Source: Strix aluco
Lineage: Eukaryota > Chordata > Aves > Strigiformes > Strigidae
NCBI RefSeq assembly: GCF_031877795.1
Contig: NC_133971.1
Span: 9,277,973 to 9,341,972, forward strand
Reading direction: 5' to 3'
DNA: 64,000 bases
Part shown: in pieces, positions 59,265 to 64,000 of the stretch
Layout of the letters: each line of letters opens with the position of its first letter
Numbering within the stretch: the first letter of the stretch is position 1
Notes under the pieces: model-generated
Seen by the model: only the letters and a program-made list of their open reading frames with translations
The model's database searches: none
Told to the model about the DNA's origin: nothing
Made by a program: the position numbers and the translations under genes

Positions 59265-62200
59265 TCACTGACTCAACCTCTTCACCACACTTTTCCAAGA
59301 TTTCAGCGGTGTGGTGCTGGTGTCAGCAGCTGCTTCAATCTCACATGAAAGGCTGTAACTGCAGAACAGAGGGCACTGGGTTAATTTTTACAGACAATAC
59401 TATTAGTTATGTATCTCAAAGCAGTAATATTCAAGAAATTTGAGAAACCTTCAGTTATTCCCACTTCACCGAAGGTTGCAACCCCACAAAGAGGAACATA
59501 GCTCTGTCTACATTTTACCCTGATGAAGGAGATATTTCACTTCTTTATAATAATTTTTAAAATCAGTGCTTTTTTGGATGACATTCATCATTTCATTTTA
59601 AAAAATTAGTCAAGAAAATACTTAGCATGTGAATCTTGGATAAGCTGACTTTTTTTTACTATGACTCAGTACAATGCAGTATGTGTCTATGCTTACACTC
59701 TTAGTGCAGCAGAGTGGTATTGAGATACCTAGTGGAAATATTAAAATGCTGTAAATAAATTGTCTTGGGTTGGTCTAGCAGCATGTGCCGTAGCACAGAA
59801 CTCAGCAGGGCTGCAAAACCCACCCCAAACACCCGGGAGACGTCTATCTGGTGAGCGCTCAGCGAGCTCTGTGTTGCCTTGGCTACCTGCTGCCCGCATC
59901 CACCAGCCGAACGCTCAGTGCCTGCATCTTGACGGCCCCTAGGATCGACCTCTGAGCGTGTGTCTGGGCATACAGACAGCCCAGACACAACAGACTATCA
60001 GATTTCAAAGTCAGAAGCCTGATTTCCAATCTCAAAAAAAAAAAAAACCAAACCAAACCCAGTCTCAAAACAACCCTGCTAAATGTTCAACAGGGTTTCT
60101 ACAGCTGTTTAGCAGAAGACAGAGGTATTTCCACCCTCCTGGAACAGCAGTACATGTAAGTTCCTGTAAGAGGACAGCTGAAGGCTGACATAACCCACCT
60201 GCAGGTGGGTGTGGGGTAAGAAAAGCCTGCTTTGCCAGCTGGACTGAGAACCTACCTCTCCTCCTCAGTTAAATGCTCTTGTCTCCTGAACCACCAGATG
60301 AATTTTGGGTCTGGTGTCAGGCAGTAGCTGTCACATGTAGACTGCAAGAGCATAATTTGGGAAATTACTTCAAATTCCTACAAAAAAAAGAATCAAATGG
60401 GAATTCTAATTAGAAAACAACATAAAGTCAAATTCATTCATTCATATACTAAACACATGCAACAACAGATCCAGGACAAACTTCATTTGACCTGAAGTTC
60501 AGTTTCATTTGAGTGACTATTTCAGGAACCAGTTTTTCAATCAATGAAGTCTTTTTTTTTTTTTTCCCCCTCAGCATCCGAAATATTTATTGAAATGTGA
60601 ACATTTTCAGACAAGCACAAATCAGAAGACAAACACAAGGAATCATACTTCACCACAGCACTTTTCCCAAGTACTAACTGAAGTGCAATGCCAGTGCAAA
60701 CCCACCGAACTGGGGGCAGCACTGCTGGTTGTTCCTCTAGGAACGAGGGTAGCAAAGGGCCATAAAGTCTTCAGATTACTACCTGCTGACCCCTGCTCTG
60801 GCCAGACCAGCTGTGAGAGAAAAATCATGCTCTGTGCTTAGGTGGTTCTCAGACAGCAAGCGAGGGTAATAATTAGGGGGGCCTGCGATGAAAGCAGAGA
60901 GTCTGATTCTCCCCAGCTTTTCACGTTGTGCACTCACACTTGCACCAGAGGAACATAAAATGCTACCCATAATACGTGTGACTGGAATTGCAGCTCTTCT
61001 CTAACTCCACTTGCACACATGCTTTGCCACAATAATTCTTAATACCCCCTCGTGTTAGAGCAGGGTATAGAATCAGGATGTGGGAATGGAGCTGAGTACT
61101 CGGCATGGTTCAGAGGGCAGCTTTGCCACTGGTTTGTATGAAGCTGGACTGATGACCAACCAGAAGCTCCGGTATCCCATTATTAGTATCCCGAGCCTTG
61201 CAGTTGTACATGCAAGGCAAGTCCAAGAGGTGGTTTGTAGAGCTGGGAGCAGTTAAGGGAAGGAAATGGCTCCATCCCAGCCAACTCCAAGTCTGCTTTC
61301 AGATCCCAGAAGGGAGATTTGGCATGACTTCATTCAGACAGATGAAACCCTAGAACCTTGACTCCTACATAACATTACTTATCTCTGACCAACAAGGATC
61401 AGGCTGAAAGGGAAGACTGATAGCTTTTATTTCTCTGTCTCATCTGCAGCCTTTCACCTAGAAATAGTTTACTGCAGCAGAAGGAAGATATTTACGAACT
61501 CTATCTTCTGGAAAGCAAAGGTCTCATGCCACCAGCTCTGTTTCAACACACAGGTCACACGCATGTATCGTATTCCCATGAACACCAAATGGAGGGAGTG
61601 TGCATGCCCCGGATGTAATTCCCATGGAAGTAAGTGGCCTGCAGCTCCTCTTCCCCTATTGCACACATCTAAAAAGTAGGTTCTCGTTCTACAGTTTGTT
61701 CACAGTTTGGCAGAAGCCCACAGCATTTCAGGGATCTGTTCTTTCCTCATGAACTTGTATTAAAATTCACAGCTGTTATATACGCCTGAGCAATGACAAA
61801 TGGCCTCACCAAGAGAACGCTCTAGAAGAGGGTATCAGTAAACTAAAAATCACAGAACATTCAACTTACCCTTCGTCTCTTCTCAAAATTGATCAGGCCA
61901 CCCTGTTGGAAGGAAAGAGAAGGGATCAGAATAGTGGAACACATGCTTAGTTGAACTTAAACATGAACAGGATGAAGTCGCAAGGCTAATGTAAAGCGCA
62001 GACCTGCTCTGAGCAAGGACCTTCTAAAAATACCTGTTTCCAGATCTGGTATAAACCCCAGCACTCATATATCTGAGTCTCCAAGGGACATCTGTCCTCA
62101 CGGCCTATATGACAATCTGCCCGAGAAAAAAAGCCCAATACAAGAATGCTCATAAAAGCTGTGTTGAGATCAGGTCTGAAGAATGCTAGTGGGATTTTGC

Positions 62201-63131
62201 ATGCAAGAAACAAACTTGGCTCTTGCCTGTGCTGTGAGTTTAGCAGTGTTCCCAGCGAGTCTCAGAAACACCAAGTGAACACAAAGCATGGACAGGAGAG
62301 AAACTGCCAAAAAGAAAATGGATGTACAGCAACCTTACGCAGGCCTGCTTCAGTGCAGTTCTGCAAAACAAACCACCACTAAAGACCCCAGCAACCATTG
62401 CCAGCCCAGGGAGACCTGTATTTGCCCATTCTTATCATAAATACCAACACCAGCACAATGAAGGCTGCAGTCTCTCTATCAATGGTTTCAAACACCTTTG
62501 AAAAGTGGCCCCATCCTCAGTCTCTGTTAAACAACCAGACTCTCTCGCAGTCCTTTTCCCCTTCCTATGCTAAATTGGTTCCCCCTGTTTGTTCAGCTAA
62601 AGACAAATGAAAAAAACCAAGTCTTCAATCACCTTAGGGCTCAGACACACCTGACTCAATACGGAAGCACTTCAGTGATCAGTCTGAAGTGCTGAATTGG
62701 TGATTCTGTGTATTTTACCAATTATTCACATAAATCTTCATGCCTAATATGTTGTTTTCAGAAAAATAAAACAGAATAATGGAAAGACTACTCTCTTCAC
62801 ATTTTCTAACCTAAGAAAACAAGACAAAACACAATGCTAAGCTTGTCCCTTCAGATAACAGCACTCGAATTCACACAAGATTCTTGTTGCTGATAAAACT
62901 GCATATTGCTTCCTTTTTTTTGAAAACAGATTCCTCCATTTTTAAGAACTGCAGAAGAACCCGGTAGAAGATACAGGAACAGACACACTCGGTGCTGGGA
63001 AGGCAGGGAGGATATTTAGGATTCAAAAAATTGCCTCAAATTACCTCGATATAGTCCTGAAGTGCTGTGTCAATCATGATGAGATCAGTGAGAAAGGTAC
63101 CAAGATAAGGTACCGTGCCTTGCATTACTCC
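59265..63131 (-). pseudogene. RGL1: RGL1 (Ral GEF) gene copy, four exons of the RasGEF-C-terminal region
   Basis: Four minus-strand exons match RGL1, a guanine-nucleotide exchange factor for Ral GTPases. In order: 63045-63131 ([20 protein letters not shown], ends DYIE), 61870-61902 (GGLINFEKRRR), 60256-60377 (EFEVISQIMLLQSTCDSYCL, ends EEE), and 59265-59358 (YSLSCEIEAAADTSTT, ends VKRLSQ and TGA). The first three cover the end of the RasGEF domain and keep GT-AG sites and phase. In the last exon the usual RLSLLFLG is replaced by RLSQ-stop, unless a GTGAAT three codons earlier acts as donor. Replacements such as QIK to QIM and FIQW to FIWW fall in conserved positions. No exon for the Ras-binding domain is seen to the left, where an ERV and APOBEC4 follow. 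Earlier exons would lie right of the window. Likely a decaying copy; a live gene with a shortened exon is possible. Confidence 0.75.
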
Positions 63132-64000
63132 CTGCAAATGATCAGAGCAACGTTGGATTAAATGACTGAGAAATGGTAATAATTAGAATGCTAGAATACA
63201 CCTGTATAGGAAAATGAAATAAAAGCAGTCTGCTTAACCAAACAGTGGTCTTATGTTTTCTTTCATTGCATCCTCTCAGTATCTAATCTAGAATTCAAAT
63301 CAAATTCTAATGAGAGTGGGATGCTCTCACAGATATTGCCAAGTGGTTTTATATTACAATACTGCCACCACACCCTGGTTTCTAACAGTGGGTCACCAGG
63401 AAACCCCGCTTGTGGAAGACGCATTGAGCAGCAGGGACGATCTCTGCTACAAGAGGAGCAGCCGGGGAATGGTCCCGGCTAGCCTGTGTAAGCAGTTTCT
63501 CTCTCTGCCTCATTCCAGTGGATTTTTACTTAACGGTGTTATGCCATGTGACAGTCAAGTCAAATCAAGTCACACTTGTTCTCCTCTAAGAAGTGACCAT
63601 CTTCCTCAGCCATTCCTTTCATTTTAATACTAGTTATTCAAATTTTAATCTTTCTAGGCTGCTAGAAGTTGTAGAATTCAGGCTGTTTCTACACTTGTGA
63701 AGGAAACGCTTGTTTCTACCATCCAAAAGGATCTGTACTTTTTCCAGTCAAACAAATAGACAAAAAACCATATTCAGCACTTTTGCCTCCCTATCCCAGA
63801 TTTCTCTCCCCCTGTCCTTTTAAATCTTTGCCAACTTTGAGACAAAAGGCATTTGCACCAGCAGACTGGAAACTGGACACATTTTACAAAGCAATCTCTG
63901 TAAAAGTCTGTGCAATTTTCAAGCTGGTATGTCAGAAGCTTCATGAGCTTGCTTAAAAGTAAATGAGATTTCTGCTCTGCCAGAGCCAATTTTCTTTATC
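63132..64000. other. RGL1 intron, no further exon seen
   Basis: The region right of the RGL1 exon at 63045-63131 should be intron of that copy. I see no further RasGEF exon on the minus strand, and a 105-codon plus-strand frame at 63310-63627 has no recognised domain. Confidence 0.6.

Overview
The window reads as vertebrate nuclear DNA from a bird. It is AT-rich and intron-rich, carries the 3' end of an avian-type CR1 LINE with its short terminal repeats, has ERVL-like and other bird-type LTRs, and holds an APOBEC4 gene. There are no bacterial-style operons. The species cannot be named from the sequence.

Layout. Bases 1-11152 are 4.6 near-identical tandem copies of a 2,434-bp unit that run into a 200-N assembly gap (11153-11352). 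From 11.35 to 36.67 kb the DNA is mostly non-coding. It contains an inverted pair of LTRs (14.07-15.26 kb), a solo LTR with 5-bp target duplications (16.83-17.66 kb), two exons of an amyloid precursor protein (APP) copy on the minus strand (20.69-22.49 kb) and the last two coding exons of an LSM5 copy on the minus strand (30.33-31.97 kb). From 36.67 to 48.47 kb lies an 11.8-kb block bounded by a perfect 19-bp direct repeat. Inside it are a long G-rich/C-rich minisatellite, a compact 16-exon ARHGAP20/TAGAP-like RhoGAP gene on the plus strand (41.11-46.33 kb, 591 codons, poly(A) signal present) and a second block of the same minisatellite. From 48.5 to 64 kb come an unassigned possible exon, a CR1 tail, an open APOBEC4 gene (+), a 5'-truncated view of an RGL1 copy on the minus strand (four exons seen) and a partial endogenous retrovirus (-).

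How it fits together. The window does not look like one normal gene neighbourhood. APP, LSM5 and RGL1/APOBEC4 lie on different chromosomes in other vertebrates, yet fragments of all three sit within about 40 kb here. They keep introns and splice sites, so they were copied as DNA, not through mRNA. The proteins encoded by APP and LSM5 are normally almost invariant, but these exons carry many substitutions, and the APP exon has an in-frame stop. The ARHGAP20-like gene and APOBEC4 are the two loci that look coding-competent. My working interpretation (inference) is a mosaic region assembled from segmental copies of several chromosomes. That would suit a songbird germline-restricted chromosome, a W chromosome or a pericentromeric/subtelomeric duplication zone. 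Sparse retroviral content argues mildly against a typical avian W. A chimeric assembly must also be excluded.
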